64,000 bases of DNA, taken from NCBI RefSeq assembly GCF_010731655.1, contig NZ_AP022619.1, positions 2,666,001 through 2,730,000 of the forward strand, written 5' to 3'. Position numbers and translations under genes: made by a program. This stretch comes from Mycobacterium paraseoulense. GTDB taxonomy: Bacteria; Actinomycetota; Actinomycetes; Mycobacteriales; Mycobacteriaceae. Below the pieces are notes generated by a model. The model had not been told where the DNA came from. It did not search any database and saw nothing but the letters and a program-made list of their open reading frames with translations. The first letter of the stretch is position 1; each line of letters starts with the position of its first letter. Below are positions 19,838-30,026 of this stretch, piece after piece.

Positions 19838-21949
19838 ATGCCGATTCGATGGAACGTCCCCCAGCACGCGTCGGCTCTCGAGCGGCTGGAGGCGGCGCTG
19901 TCGTCGCGCGGCGCCGTCGTGCTCGGACCGGACGGGTGCGGCAAGTCCACGTTGGCCCGGTTGGCCGCCGAGGGCTTCGCCCGCCGGCATCCCGGCACGC
20001 GCATCCGCTGGGTCACCGGCACCCCGACCGAACGCGCGGTTCCCTTCGGCGCCTTCAGCCACCTCGTCGAGATCGCCGACGTCGGCAAGCCGGCCGCGCT
20101 GTTGCGCGCCGCCCGGTCCTCGCTCGACGGTGACGACCTGCTGCTCGTGGTCGACGACGCCCACGACCTGGACATCCTGTCGGCCACGCTGGTGTACCAG
20201 TCGGCGCTTTCCGGCGCGGCCAGGATGATCGTCACCGGCCGCGCCGATTCGTCTCCCGAGGCCATCGCGGCGCTGTGGAGCGACGGCCTGCTCCCCCGCA
20301 TCGACATCGAAGCGCCCGGCGGGACGACCACACCGGGCGAAGTCGACGCGTTCCTCGGCGAACTACCCACCGCGGCCCGCGCGGTGCTGGACTACCTCGC
20401 CGTCGCCGAGCCGCTGTCGCTCGCCGACCTCGACGCCCTCGCCGGCGCGGACGCGGTTGCGCAGGCGGCCGATGCCGGGGCGGTGGAGACGCGGGCGCGC
20501 GGCGGGTCCTCGGACGAACCGGTGGTCTACACGGCCCACCCGCTGTTTGCCGAGCGGGCGCACGCCGCGCTCGGCGGCGACGGCGCGCGGCAACGGCGCA
20601 CCGATGTGGTCCGGCTGCTGTCCCAGCATCCGTCGGAGCACCTCAGCGACCGGCTGCGGTTGGCGGTCCTGGCCCTGGACAGCGACGCCCCGCAGCCGAC
20701 GGCCGAGGTGGTGTCCGCGGCGCAACAGGCGCTGCGGCTGGGCGATCTCGCCCTCGGCGAACGGCTGGCCTCCGCCGCGCTGGTGCGGTCCGGCGGGTTG
20801 GCGGCGCGGCTGGCGCTCGCACACGCGCTGGCGTGGCAGGGCCGCGGCCGCGAGGCCGACGCGGTGCTGGCCGGCGTGGACCCCTCCGGGTTGACCGAGG
20901 CCGCCCTGATGGACTGGGCGCTGCTGCGCGCCGCCAACCAGTTCTGGATGCTCAGCGAGCCCGAGCGGGCAACCGCGTTCTTGCGCACCATCCGCGGCCG
21001 CGTCTCGGACGCGGGCGCACGCACGACGCTCGACGCGCTGAGCGCCACGTTCGCGATGAACGCCGGCAACGTCGGGCACGCCGTGAAGGTCGCGGACGAG
21101 GTGCTGGCCACGCCGGACGCCGACGACCAGGCGGTGGCCTGGGCGGCCAGCGCGGCGGCACTGTGCGCGGCCCGGCAGGGGCGTTTCGACGACGTCGAGC
21201 CGCTGGCCCAACGCGCCCTGGCCGCCGAACATCCGGGGTTGTTGCGCTTCACGATCGGGCTTGGGCAGACCACAGCCTTGTTGATGGCGGGCCGCCTCGA
21301 CGAGGCACGCCAACTCGCGCAGCAGTTCACCGATTTCGCCGAGCTGCAACAGCCGGGCCGTGCGATCGGTGAGGTGCTGCTGGCCCACGTGCTGCTCGCC
21401 GACGGTGAATTCGCCAAAGCGGCGGCGCTACTCGGCCCGGCGGCCGCGACGTTGGAACGCACCGGCTATTCGTGGGGGCCGCTGTCGTTGACGCTGCTGG
21501 CCAGCGCGCTGGCCCAGCAGGGCGATATCGCCGCCGCGGGAAAGACATTGGGGCGGGCCGAATCCCGGCACGGAACCAAGTCGGCGCTGTTCGCACCGGA
21601 GCTGGGCGTCGCCCGGGCGTGGCGGCTGGCCTCGATGCGCGACGCGCACGGTGCGGTTGCCGCCGCCCGTGACGCCGCCCGGATGGCCGAACGTGGCGGC
21701 CAGCGGGCGGTGGCGGTGCGGGTGTGGCACGACGCCGTGCGGCTCGGCGACACCCGCGCGGCCGATCCGTTGTCCCGGCTGGGCGCCGAAATCGACTGTG
21801 CTGCGGGAAAACTCGCGCTCGCCCATGCGCAGGCCCTTGCGGCCCACGACGAGGCGGCGCTGCTCGCAGTGTCGGACGACCTGGCGGCGGTGGGGATGCG
21901 CGCGGCGGCGGCCGACGCCGCCGCGCAGGCGCAGCGGTGCGGGTCCTGA
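19838..21949 (+). CDS. STAND-type ATPase resembling LuxR regulators but lacking the HTH
   Basis: 703-aa protein with Walker [13 protein letters not shown] (about residue 31) and Walker [13 protein letters not shown], followed by a winged-helix-like region and a long TPR-like alpha-helical C-terminal half. It resembles the large LuxR/MalT-type regulators elsewhere in this window, but it ends at [14 protein letters not shown] with no LuxR DNA-binding domain. Its position between the LOG gene and dapE matches Rv1204c of M. tuberculosis, which is shorter. Function unknown; a signal-sensing ATPase acting through protein contacts is inference. Confidence 0.8.
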   Translation: MPIRWNVPQHASALERLEAALSSRGAVVLGPDGCGKSTLARLAAEGFARRHPGTRIRWVTGTPTERAVPFGAFSHLVEIADVGKPAALLRAARSSLDGDDLLLVVDDAHDLDILSATLVYQSALSGAARMIVTGRADSSPEAIAALWSDGLLPRIDIEAPGGTTTPGEVDAFLGELPTAARAVLDYLAVAEPLSLADLDALAGADAVAQAADAGAVETRARGGSSDEPVVYTAHPLFAERAHAALGGDGARQRRTDVVRLLSQHPSEHLSDRLRLAVLALDSDAPQPTAEVVSAAQQALRLGDLALGERLASAALVRSGGLAARLALAHALAWQGRGREADAVLAGVDPSGLTEAALMDWALLRAANQFWMLSEPERATAFLRTIRGRVSDAGARTTLDALSATFAMNAGNVGHAVKVADEVLATPDADDQAVAWAASAAALCAARQGRFDDVEPLAQRALAAEHPGLLRFTIGLGQTTALLMAGRLDEARQLAQQFTDFAELQQPGRAIGEVLLAHVLLADGEFAKAAALLGPAAATLERTGYSWGPLSLTLLASALAQQGDIAAAGKTLGRAESRHGTKSALFAPELGVARAWRLASMRDAHGAVAAARDAARMAERGGQRAVAVRVWHDAVRLGDTRAADPLSRLGAEIDCAAGKLALAHAQALAAHDEAALLAVSDDLAAVGMRAAAADAAAQAQRCGS

Positions 21950-21959
21950 TCAGCCGCCG

Positions 21960-23024
21960 TCAGCCGGTGAGGTAACCGCGCAGCATGGCCACCGCGGCGG
22001 TGATGTTGGCGACCGGGACGCTCTCGTCGCGCCGGTGCGCGAGGTTGGGATCGCCGGGGCCGAAGTTGAGCGCCGGGATGCCCAGCGCGGCGAAGCGCGC
22101 GACGTCGGTCCACCCGTACTTCGCCCGGACCCGTCCCCCGGCTGCCTCGACCAGGGCCTTGGCCGCGGGCTGCGACAGCCCGGGCATCGCGCCCGCGGCG
22201 GCGTCGGTCTGCTCGATGCGCACGTCGAGCCCGTCGAACACCTCGTGCACGTGCTCGAGCGCGGCGGTCACCGACCGGTCGGGGGCAAACCGGAAGTTGA
22301 CCGTCACCGCCGCCGCGTCGGGGATCACGTTGCCCGCGACGCCGCCGTCGATGCGTACCGCGGACAGGCCCTCGCGATACTCGCAGCCGTCGATGTCGAC
22401 GGTGCGGGCGGAGTAGCCGGCCAGCCGGTCCAGCACGGCGCCCAGCTTGTGAATGGCGTTGTCGCCCAGCCACGGCCGCGCCGAGTGGGCGCGGGTCCCG
22501 GTGGCCGAGACCACGACGCGCAGCGTACCCTGGCAGCCTGCTTCGATGTAGCCGCCGGTCGGTTCGCCCAGGATGGCCACGTCGGCGGACAGCCAGTCCG
22601 GCAACTCGCGCTCGATGCGGCCCAAACCGTTTGCCGCCGCGTCGATTTCCTCGCAGTCATAGAACACCAGCGTCAGATCGTGCACCGGCTCGGCCACGGT
22701 GGCGGCCAGGTGCAGGAAGACCGCGTCACCCGATTTCATGTCCGCGGCGCCGCATCCATACAGGTCGCCGTTCTCCCGACGGCTGGGCAGGTTGCCGGCT
22801 ACCGGGACGGTGTCCAGGTGTCCGGCCAGCAGCACCCGGGACGGCCGCCGGCGCCGGGTGCGCGCCAGCACGGCGTTGCCGTTGCGCACGATCTCGAAGC
22901 CGGACGTCTGGGCGCGCAGCGCGGCCTCCACCTCGTCGGCCAGGCGCGCCTCGTCTCGCGATTCGCTGGGGATGTCGACCAACGCCGCGGTCAGCTCTAT
23001 CGGGTCCGCGCGCAAGTCCAGCAC
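21960..23024 (-). CDS. dapE: Succinyl-diaminopimelate desuccinylase
   Basis: Zinc metallopeptidase-family enzyme of the lysine/meso-DAP pathway (354 aa, same length as Rv1202). Metal ligand motifs are visible: [26 protein letters not shown] and ILGEPTGG. A late [11 protein letters not shown] carries the last His. The frame stays open to 24005 over dapD, but GTG at 23024 gives the orthologue's length and N-terminus ([19 protein letters not shown]). It is divergent from dapD with only about 45 bp between starts, so both may be promoted from the same short region. Confidence 0.94.
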   Translation of the reverse strand: MLDLRADPIELTAALVDIPSESRDEARLADEVEAALRAQTSGFEIVRNGNAVLARTRRRRPSRVLLAGHLDTVPVAGNLPSRRENGDLYGCGAADMKSGDAVFLHLAATVAEPVHDLTLVFYDCEEIDAAANGLGRIERELPDWLSADVAILGEPTGGYIEAGCQGTLRVVVSATGTRAHSARPWLGDNAIHKLGAVLDRLAGYSARTVDIDGCEYREGLSAVRIDGGVAGNVIPDAAAVTVNFRFAPDRSVTAALEHVHEVFDGLDVRIEQTDAAAGAMPGLSQPAAKALVEAAGGRVRAKYGWTDVARFAALGIPALNFGPGDPNLAHRRDESVPVANITAAVAMLRGYLTG

Positions 23025-23069
23025 GGGTCCCAGGTTATCCGCTGCCGAGCGGCAAGTAACCTGACCGCC

Positions 23070-24014
23070 GTGACTGGAGCTGTAGGCATCGGCCTGGCGA
23101 CGCTGGCCGCCGACGGATCGATCCTCGACACGTGGTTTCCCGCACCGGAACTGACCGAGTCGGGCACCGGCGGCACGTCGCGCCTCGCCCTGTCGGATGT
23201 GCCTTCGGAGCTGGCCGCGCTCGTCGGCCGGGACGACGACCGCGGCACCGAGACGATCGCCGTGCGCACGGTGATCGGTTCGCTCGAGGACGTGGCCGCC
23301 GACGCCTACGACGCCTACCTGCGACTGCATCTGCTGTCGCACCGGTTGGTGGCGCCGCATGGGCTGAACGCCGGCGGCCTGTTCGGGGTATTGACCAATG
23401 TCGTGTGGACTAACCGCGGGCCGTGCGCGATCGAGGGGTTCGAGGCGGTCCGGGCGCGGCTGCGCCGGCACGGGCCGGTGACCGTCTACGGCATCGACAA
23501 GTTCCCGCGCATGGTCGACTACGTCGTGCCCGCCGGGGTGCGCATCGCCGACGCCGATCGGGTGCGGCTGGGCGCCCACTTGGCGCCCGGGACGACGGTG
23601 ATGCACGAGGGCTTCGTCAACTACAACGCCGGCACGCTGGGCGCGTCGATGGTCGAGGGCCGCATCTCGGCCGGCGTGGTGGTGGGCGACGGGTCGGACA
23701 TCGGCGGCGGCGCGTCCATCATGGGCACGCTGTCCGGCGGGGGCACGGAGGTCATTTCGATCGGCAAACGCTGCCTGCTGGGCGCCAATGCGGGGCTGGG
23801 CATCTCGCTGGGCGACGACTGCGTCGTCGAGGCCGGCCTGTACGTGACCGCGGGCACCAAGGTCGCCACGCCCGACGGCCAGGTGCTCAAGGCCGCGGAG
23901 CTGTCCGGCGGCAACAACCTGTTGTTCCGCCGCAATTCGGTCAGCGGCGCCGTCGAGGTGGTGGCCCGCGGCGGTCAGGGCATCGCCCTCAACGAGGACC
24001 TGCACGCCAACTGA
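23070..24014 (+). CDS. dapD: Tetrahydrodipicolinate N-succinyltransferase
   Basis: DapD of the succinylase branch of lysine/DAP synthesis (314 aa; Rv1201c is 317). Hexapeptide-repeat left-handed beta-helix is visible from [20 protein letters not shown] through [15 protein letters not shown]. The GTG at 23070 is chosen by comparison with the orthologue, whose extra three N-terminal residues are absent. It supplies N-succinyl-2-amino-6-ketopimelate upstream of the reaction of its divergent neighbour dapE. Confidence 0.94.
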   Translation: MTGAVGIGLATLAADGSILDTWFPAPELTESGTGGTSRLALSDVPSELAALVGRDDDRGTETIAVRTVIGSLEDVAADAYDAYLRLHLLSHRLVAPHGLNAGGLFGVLTNVVWTNRGPCAIEGFEAVRARLRRHGPVTVYGIDKFPRMVDYVVPAGVRIADADRVRLGAHLAPGTTVMHEGFVNYNAGTLGASMVEGRISAGVVVGDGSDIGGGASIMGTLSGGGTEVISIGKRCLLGANAGLGISLGDDCVVEAGLYVTAGTKVATPDGQVLKAAELSGGNNLLFRRNSVSGAVEVVARGGQGIALNEDLHAN

Positions 24015-24021
24015 GGCGCGC

Positions 24022-25362
24022 TTACCGGTCGGCGGCGACTTCCTCGGCCGCCGGGGCGGCCCGCAGCGCGGTGCCTTTCGTTTCGGGCAGCAGGTAGACG
24101 GAGACCAAGCTGGCCACCACGAGAGTGGCCATCATGAGCCCGATCGCCCAGCTGCCGTACGTCGCCAGCAACGTGCCGGCGATCAACGGCGGCACGGCGG
24201 CGCCGAGGACACCGGCAAGGTTCATCGCGACCGCCGCGCCGCTGTAGCGGTAGCGCGTGGCGAACAGCTCGGGAACGAAGGCGCCCGTGGGCCCGTGGGC
24301 CACCGCCGCGGCGGCGAACATGCCGAGCACGGCGACCGCGTACAACACCGGCTCGCCGGTGTCCATCAGCGGGATGACCGCGAACGCCCACGGCAGGCAC
24401 GCGGCCAGCCCCCATAGCATCACCCGGCGCCGCCCGACCCGATCGGAGATCCAGGCTCCGAACGACACAAACATCATGCTGGTGAGCCCGCCCAGGGCGC
24501 CGACGCCCCAGATGAAGCTACGCGAGTAACCCAGGTGGTTGTGGGCGTACATGACGAGAAAGGTGTTGCCCAGGTAGACGAAGGCCATGCCGCCCAGGAA
24601 GCAGCCCGCGACGAGCACGATCTCACGCCGCTGGAACCGCAACAGCTCCGCGAGCGGCGCCTTGGGCACCTGCTCGCGGGCCTGCTCCTCCACGAAGAGC
24701 GGGGTTTCGTCGATGTTCAGCCGCACATACAGGGCGATGCCGATGAGACCGCTGCTGATCAGGAAGGGCACCCGCCACCCCCATTCCATGAACGCGGGGC
24801 TGTTCTCGCCCATGGTGAGGTTCACGGTCAGGAAGGTCAGGCTGGCGAGGATGCCGGCGGTGCCGCCGCCGAGCAGGGTGAACATGCCGTACCACCCGCG
24901 TTTGCCGGCGGGGGCGTACTCGGCGCTCAGCAACACCGAGCCCGCCCATTCGCCGCCGACCGCGAACCCCTGAAACAGTCGCAGGACGATGAGGATCAAC
25001 GGCGCCGCGGCGCCGATCGAGGCCGTGCTGGGGACCATGCCCACGCTCACGGTCGACACGCCCATGATCATCAGCGTTGCGACCAGGGTCTTCTTGCGGC
25101 CCAGCCGGTCCCCGAAGTAGCCGAAGACGGCCGCGCCCAAGGGGCGGGACAGGAACGCCGTCGCGAAGGTCGCCATCGAGGCGATGGTGGCCAGCGTCGA
25201 GCCCAGGCCCGGGAAGAACACCGTGGGAAACACCAGGGCGGCCGCGGTCCCGTAGATCAGGAAGTCGTAGAACTCGATGGCCGAGCCGACGAGGCAGGCG
25301 GCGGCGATACGCCGCATGGGGGTGGTGGCAGCGGCGCCCACGGACGGGGTCGTCTCACTCAT
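24022..25362 (-). CDS. MHS-family major facilitator transporter (Rv1200 orthologue)
   Basis: Metabolite:H+ symporter-type MFS permease, 446 aa, with about 12 membrane helices. Family marks are [18 protein letters not shown] near the N-terminus, GDRLGRKK in the cytoplasmic loop and the [18 protein letters not shown] segment, then [10 protein letters not shown] in the second half. Members carry organic acids or quaternary amines such as shikimate, proline or ketoglutarate; the substrate here is unknown. It converges with dapD with 7 bp between stops. Confidence 0.88.
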   Translation of the reverse strand: MSETTPSVGAAATTPMRRIAAACLVGSAIEFYDFLIYGTAAALVFPTVFFPGLGSTLATIASMATFATAFLSRPLGAAVFGYFGDRLGRKKTLVATLMIMGVSTVSVGMVPSTASIGAAAPLILIVLRLFQGFAVGGEWAGSVLLSAEYAPAGKRGWYGMFTLLGGGTAGILASLTFLTVNLTMGENSPAFMEWGWRVPFLISSGLIGIALYVRLNIDETPLFVEEQAREQVPKAPLAELLRFQRREIVLVAGCFLGGMAFVYLGNTFLVMYAHNHLGYSRSFIWGVGALGGLTSMMFVSFGAWISDRVGRRRVMLWGLAACLPWAFAVIPLMDTGEPVLYAVAVLGMFAAAAVAHGPTGAFVPELFATRYRYSGAAVAMNLAGVLGAAVPPLIAGTLLATYGSWAIGLMMATLVVASLVSVYLLPETKGTALRAAPAAEEVAADR

Positions 25363-25471
25363 CGTGGCCGTCGGGTCGATACACGGTTACGACGGTAGGT
25401 GAACCTCCGCGGTCCCGCTCGGCCGTGAAGCTGGCAACTTGCTGCGTGTCGTGGGCGCCCGGCCGGCCGCC

Positions 25472-26893
25472 TCAGCCGTCGGTCAGCAGCTGCTTCTTGA
25501 GGACCTTGCCCATGGCGTTGCGGGGCAGCGCGTCGACGAGGCGCACCTCGCGTGGCCGTTTGTGCACCGAAAGCTCCTGGGCGACGTGGTCGATCAGGTC
25601 GTCGGCTTTCAGGTCGGCCGCCCCGACGATGAACGCGACGATGCGCTGGCCCAGGTCGGGGTCCGGCATCCCGACGACCGCCGCCTCGCGCACCCCGGGA
25701 TGACCGAGTAACGCCGTCTCGATTTCGCCGGCGCCGATCCGGTAGCCGCCGGACTTGATCAGGTCGACCGACTCGCGGCCCACGATGCGGTGCATGCCCC
25801 CGCCGTCGATGACCGCGACGTCGCCGGTGCGGTACCAGCCGTCCGTATCGAACGCCTCGGCGGTGGCCTCGGGACGGTTGAGGTAGCCGTCGAACATCAT
25901 CGGGCCCCGAACCTCAAGCTTCCCAACGGTTTCCCCGTCGTGCGGCACCTCGGCGCCGGTGTCGTCGATCAGCCGGGTCTGCACGCCGGTGAGCGGCAGG
26001 CCCACCCATCCGGCGCGTCGCTCGCCGTCGGCGCGGGTCGACAGGGTGATCAGCGATTCGGAGGCGCCGTACCGTTCGACCGGCTCGTGCCCGGTCAGGT
26101 GGGCCAGCCGCTCGAATACGGGCACCGGCAGCGGCGCGCTGCCCGAAACCAGCAGCCGCGCCGGGCGCAGCGCCCGGGCCGCCGCCTCGTCGGCCACCAC
26201 CCGTGACCACACGGTGGGCACCCCGAAAAACAGCGATCCGCCCCATTCGGCGCACGCTTGCGCGTACCCGGCCGGCGTCGGTCTTCCGGTGTGCACGAAG
26301 CGATTTCCCACCCGCAGCGACCCGAGCAATCCCAGCACCAGCCCGTGCACGTGAAACAGCGGCAGCCCGTGCACCAGCACGTCGTCGGCCGTCCACTGCC
26401 AGGCCTGCGCCAGGGCGTCGAGGTCGGCCGCGATAGCTCGGCGGCTCAGCACCACACCCTTGGGCAGGCCGGTGGTGCCCGAGGTGTAGATGATCATCGC
26501 GGTGGCGTCCGGTGACGGCTCGGGGTAGCGGTGCCAGGACCGGGCGTGCAACCGCACCGGGATGTGCGGCAGCCCCTCCGACTCGTCGGGTGTCGGACCG
26601 AGCCAGGCCCGCACCCCCGAGTCGGTGAGCATGTGTCGGCGTTCGGCCGCACCGACGTCCGCGGGCACCGGCACGAACGGGACGCCGGCGATCAGGCACC
26701 CGGTCACCGCGAGGACGGTCGCCGCGGTCGGCGTGGCCAGGATCGCCACCCGCTCCGCGCCGGCAACCCGCTCGGCCACCGACGTGGCGGCGCCGACCAG
26801 GTCGCTGCGACTGAGCACGGCGCCGTCGATGCGCACCGCATCGGCGATGTCGGTGGCGGTGACCGCCGCGGGATTCAGGGACTCCAGCAGCAC
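25472..26893 (-). CDS. fadD36: Acyl-CoA synthetase FadD36
   Basis: AMP-forming acyl-CoA synthetase of 473 aa, orthologue of Rv1193. AMP-binding motif IIYTSGTTGLPKGVVLS lies near residue 135, then LPLFHVHGLVLGL, RYGASE, GWYRTGD and KSGGYRIGAGEIE; the C-terminal lysine is in PRNAMGKVLKK. Family knowledge places short-chain or dicarboxylic acyl activation nearest to this group (malonyl-CoA synthetase-like), but substrate is not determined. It follows the MHS transporter gene directly, where M. tuberculosis carries the esx/PE/PPE genes. Confidence 0.9.
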   Translation of the reverse strand: MLLESLNPAAVTATDIADAVRIDGAVLSRSDLVGAATSVAERVAGAERVAILATPTAATVLAVTGCLIAGVPFVPVPADVGAAERRHMLTDSGVRAWLGPTPDESEGLPHIPVRLHARSWHRYPEPSPDATAMIIYTSGTTGLPKGVVLSRRAIAADLDALAQAWQWTADDVLVHGLPLFHVHGLVLGLLGSLRVGNRFVHTGRPTPAGYAQACAEWGGSLFFGVPTVWSRVVADEAAARALRPARLLVSGSAPLPVPVFERLAHLTGHEPVERYGASESLITLSTRADGERRAGWVGLPLTGVQTRLIDDTGAEVPHDGETVGKLEVRGPMMFDGYLNRPEATAEAFDTDGWYRTGDVAVIDGGGMHRIVGRESVDLIKSGGYRIGAGEIETALLGHPGVREAAVVGMPDPDLGQRIVAFIVGAADLKADDLIDHVAQELSVHKRPREVRLVDALPRNAMGKVLKKQLLTDG

Positions 26894-26921
26894 CTGAGCA
26901 GGCTACCCGGCGGGCGCGCGG

Positions 26922-27830
26922 TCAGCCTTGCTCGTCCCAGATCTTCGTCAGGGTGGACAGGATCTCCTCGCCGCGGCCCAGGCCGCCGAGGTGGCTCTCG
27001 CCCGGCAGCACGATCAGCTCGCAGTCGGGCAGCAGGGACACGACGTGCTCGCCGTGCGCGAACGGCACGATGTGGTCGCTGTCGCCGTGCCACCAGCGGA
27101 CCGGGACCTTGACCTCGTCGAGCCGGAATCCCCAGTCCTGGGTGAACAGGATGATGTCGTTGAACGGGGCCGCCAGTTGCTTGCGGCTGCCGTTGAGCAG
27201 GTCGTCGAGGAACATGGCGCCGAACTCCGGCCGGGTCAGCAGGCGCCGGTCGCCCTCGGGCGATATCGCGGCGTAGAGCAGCAGCCCGGGGTTCGCGACC
27301 GGTCGAATCATCCGGATGACCAGACTGGCGCCGATCCGCAGGGGATCGCCGCCCAGCTTCAGCAGGGGCGCCATCCGCTTGCCCAGGTTCATCAGCCCGC
27401 TGGTGATGCCCTCGTCGCCGAGGAAGGGCGCGACGCCGCCGAGGATGCCAGCCGCCACGACGCGATCGGAGAGCACGGCGGCGGCCGCCAGCGCATAGGG
27501 GCCGCCGCCGGACAGGCCGATGACGGCCATCTTGTCGATGCCCAGCGTGTCGGCGATGGTGCCCAGGTCGTCGGCGAAGGCCCGAATGTTCGGATAGCGG
27601 TGGGGCGTCGAGGAGCCGGTTCCGGGGCGGTCCAAGCCGATCAGGCGGATGTGATGGTTCTCGGCGTAGACGCGCGCCTCGACCGGGATCTGCCGGCGGG
27701 CGCCGGGCGTTCCGTGGAACCAGAACATCGCCCGCCCCTGCGGGTCGCCGAATTCGGCGAAGCCGATCTGGCGGTCCTCGCCGACGGCGATGTTTCCTTC
27801 GAGCTTGGGGCGGGCGATCTCGATGACCAT
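26922..27830 (-). CDS. Alpha/beta hydrolase (Rv1191-like)
   Basis: 302-aa alpha/beta hydrolase with an oxyanion motif FHGTPGARRQ, nucleophile Ser in GLSGGGPY (about residue 105), Asp in WWHGDSDHIVP and His in PGESHLGG. It has no signal peptide and sits 28 bp upstream of fadD36 on the same strand. It resembles Rv1191. A role as esterase or lipase with the fatty-acid ligase is plausible but not shown. Confidence 0.85.
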   Translation of the reverse strand: MVIEIARPKLEGNIAVGEDRQIGFAEFGDPQGRAMFWFHGTPGARRQIPVEARVYAENHHIRLIGLDRPGTGSSTPHRYPNIRAFADDLGTIADTLGIDKMAVIGLSGGGPYALAAAAVLSDRVVAAGILGGVAPFLGDEGITSGLMNLGKRMAPLLKLGGDPLRIGASLVIRMIRPVANPGLLLYAAISPEGDRRLLTRPEFGAMFLDDLLNGSRKQLAAPFNDIILFTQDWGFRLDEVKVPVRWWHGDSDHIVPFAHGEHVVSLLPDCELIVLPGESHLGGLGRGEEILSTLTKIWDEQG

Positions 27831-27900
27831 GTCAGCAGCCTCGCATGTGACGGGCCGTTTACCAAAGGCTCACGGATCAGGCGTTGAGCGGGCGGGGCAG

Positions 27901-28130
27901 TCAGCTGGTGACGCGAAGCCGCATTTGCTGCTCGAGCTCGGTGAACCATTCGCGCATCGGTCGCCCGGGCTCGAACAACATCTCACCGTCGATCAAGTAA
28001 CCGAATGCCGGGCGGCCCGTCAGGCGGTGTGGCGGGTGACCAAGGGCGCCCGGCAGGGCCTGGAGCTGCAAGTCGGTAAGCAGGCGTAGGCCTGGTGGCG
28101 ACTGGGGTCCCTCGACTCCCTCCGATTCGC
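27901..28130 (-). pseudogene. Open frame with protein-like C-terminus but no good start (gene remnant)
   Basis: On the minus strand a frame ending at 27901 reads GRPAFGYLIDGEMLFEPG and then PMREWFTELEQQMRLRVTS. Upstream the frame remains open (SPPGLRLLTDLQLQALPGA) but no ATG or GTG with a ribosome-binding site starts a full protein; only a TTG would. The amino-acid pattern looks like a genuine protein end, so I read it as a truncated gene at the edge of the accessory island. Family not recognised. Confidence 0.35.
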
Positions 28131-28889
28131 CTAATTGCGGCCGCTGGAGTGCGCCTCGATCCAGTCGGAGTATCGAGTGGTGAAGATGGTGGCGTTCTCG
28201 TCGGGTGCAAGGGTGTGATCGTCGATCACCGCACCGAAGTATGGCGCCTGGGGATCGGTCACGACCCGACGCTGATCACCAATGGCGGCGAGGCGCGTGC
28301 GGACAAAGGCGTCCATCCCCATTGCTTCAGGCCCAGCGATCTCCGTTACTCCGTTGATCGGGCGTCCGACGGCCGCGCGGGCTACGGCGGTGGCGACGTC
28401 GTCGGCGGCGATAGGACGAAACAACGCGGGTGGCAACCTGACCACGTCTCCGTCTGTCGCCGAATCGGCCAAGCCAACCGCGAATTCGTAGAACGGAGTT
28501 GCTCGCACGATCGAATAGGGCCGGCCCGAATCCTTGATCAAGTTTTCCTGCGCTGCTTTCGCGGTGTTGTAGCCGCTATCCGGCATGACCTGCGCGCCCA
28601 CGACCGACAACGCGACGTGGTGTTTGACTCCTGCTTCCTGTTCAGCAGAAAGGAGATTCGCGGTGGCGGTTGTGAAGAAGTGCATCACGGGTTCGTCGTC
28701 GAACAACGGCGAATCGGCGACGTCGACCAGGACATCCACGCCGGTGACGGCGTCGGCGAGGCCTTCACCGGTGAGCGAATCGACACCTGATCGACGTGAG
28801 GCGGGGATCACGTCGTGTCCCTGGGCGCTGAGCTTGGACACTACTTTCGCGCCGATAAGCCCACGGCCGCCAATGACTGCGATCTTCAT
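28131..28889 (-). CDS. NmrA-like NAD(P)-binding protein
   Basis: 252-aa atypical short-chain dehydrogenase/NmrA-type protein with Rossmann motif KIAVIGGRGLIGAKVV at the N-terminus and a central YNTAKAAQENLI segment. Such proteins bind NAD(P)H and act as redox sensors or as reductases of nucleoside-diphosphate-sugar-like substrates. It is the last gene after the RidA gene on the same strand and probably shares its promoter at about 29.9 kb. It is the first clearly intact gene of the accessory island. Confidence 0.8.
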   Translation of the reverse strand: MKIAVIGGRGLIGAKVVSKLSAQGHDVIPASRRSGVDSLTGEGLADAVTGVDVLVDVADSPLFDDEPVMHFFTTATANLLSAEQEAGVKHHVALSVVGAQVMPDSGYNTAKAAQENLIKDSGRPYSIVRATPFYEFAVGLADSATDGDVVRLPPALFRPIAADDVATAVARAAVGRPINGVTEIAGPEAMGMDAFVRTRLAAIGDQRRVVTDPQAPYFGAVIDDHTLAPDENATIFTTRYSDWIEAHSSGRN

Positions 28890-28982
28890 GATGGACCTTT
28901 CTAAGTTCGGTTGGCTGCTTCTGGTTGCTCGGGGCCGTACGCACCGGCGCCTCGGGCGATGCTCGCCGACTGGCAGCGAGGT

Positions 28983-29411
28983 CTACTTGCTACCGGATTC
29001 GACGATGGCTACGACCTCGATCTCGACGTGCTGGCCAGGCAGCGCGAGCGCCTCGACACCCACCGCGGTCCACAGCGGCAGACTTTCACCGAAGCGCTTG
29101 CGGAACTGGTCCACCATCACCGACATGTGTTGACCACCAATGGAATCGTCGGCGGTGGGGACGTGATAGGAGTGGACGTTCACGACGTCACCCCAGCTGG
29201 CGCCTGCCTCAGCGAGGGTCTTTTCGACGTTGTCGCACGCCTTGGCGATTTCGTCCTCTAGGGATGCGGTCGATAAGGTGAAGTTTGCGTCCCAGCCGCC
29301 TTGGCCGGAGATCTCGATGCGATCGCCGATGCGTAGAGCTTGGCGGTAGTGGTTGCGGGTACGGGCGATCTCTCCGTATCCGGGGGTATCGAAAAATTCG
29401 GCTTTGGACAC
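28983..29411 (-). CDS. RidA/YjgF-family protein
   Basis: RidA-family protein (142 aa); these proteins form trimers and often deaminate reactive enamine/imine intermediates. Family features are RIEISGQGGWD in the first half and SYHVPTADD, then LPLWTAVGVEALALPGQHVEIEVVAIVE at the end. The canonical catalytic Arg of the RidA subfamily (in the position before the ending motif) is not clearly present, so this is likely another YjgF subfamily. GTG at 29411 is preferred because GAGAGGAAA lies upstream; the longer frame to 29525 is not needed. Confidence 0.82.
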   Translation of the reverse strand: MSKAEFFDTPGYGEIARTRNHYRQALRIGDRIEISGQGGWDANFTLSTASLEDEIAKACDNVEKTLAEAGASWGDVVNVHSYHVPTADDSIGGQHMSVMVDQFRKRFGESLPLWTAVGVEALALPGQHVEIEVVAIVESGSK

Positions 29412-29576
29412 GCGGGGGTTTCCTCTCGTCGTTGTTTTGTCGCAGTTATGGCAGCTGCGCTGCCGGGCGAAGCGCCATCCAACCGGATCCGGATCCACGG
29501 TGGTCAGCTTGTTTCCCGCCGACATTGCCTGGGCCTAGCGGGATTTCGCAACCGACAGTTGCAATGTCAAATGGGT

Positions 29577-29699
29577 TCACCGGGGAATTTTCAAGTCGAA
29601 GTGTTGGCATAGTCCGGGGACGCTGTCGACATCCATCTCCAGTTCGTACCGCGCACAGAGTTCGTCCAGGGTCTCTGTTGCCGCGGTGATCGAGGACAT
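29577..29699 (-). CDS. 40-aa ORF resembling a protein C-terminus
   Basis: A minus-strand ORF from ATG 29699 to TGA 29577 encodes 40 aa containing TLDELCARYELEMDVDSVPG and ending QHFDLKIPR. The sequence resembles the tail of larger cupin-type or related proteins I have seen in mycobacteria, but I cannot name one. It may be a remnant or a small gene. It follows the palindromic element at 29.9 kb and precedes the RidA gene. The 615 bp from 29412 to 30026 hold only this, the element and no other supported gene. Confidence 0.35.
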   Translation of the reverse strand: MSSITAATETLDELCARYELEMDVDSVPGLCQHFDLKIPR

Positions 29700-29907
29700 C
29701 GCCGGCGACCTGCCGGCACTGCCACCGACGACAATGAACCTTCTTGTCCCCAAAACGCATACTCGGCGTCCCTTCCTGGTTCTTCTGACGGCTCCACGGG
29801 GAACCGCCGTTGTTCGTCGTTACGACGCGCAAGGCCCCAGCTGGGGCCTCCCCCAAAGGGGGTGACAATCCCAACCGCTTCTGCTCGTACTGAGAATGCG
29901 GCCGGGC

Positions 29908-29950
29908 GGGGTGAGCTGTCATCACCCCGATTAATGATTCACCCGGGTGA
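29908..29950 (-). promoter_or_regulatory. Bipartite palindromic element, copy 1
   Basis: Box A TCACCCGGGTGA (29939-29950, minus orientation), 11-bp spacer, then box B GGGTGATGACAGCTCACCCC (29908-29927 read on the minus strand). Architecture is identical to five other copies. It points towards the RidA and NmrA-like genes. Confidence 0.9.
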
Positions 29951-30026
29951 TGCGCCGCGCTGAACCCGCGCGTGGCTGGATGGTCCTGCCGGCGACCGTT
30001 TGCGGTCGCATCGATCGCACGAATGA

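Noticed and set aside
21651..23069. Long plus-strand frame running through dapE into dapD
   Set aside because: It is an antisense shadow of dapE. The dapD start is fixed by the orthologue at 23070.
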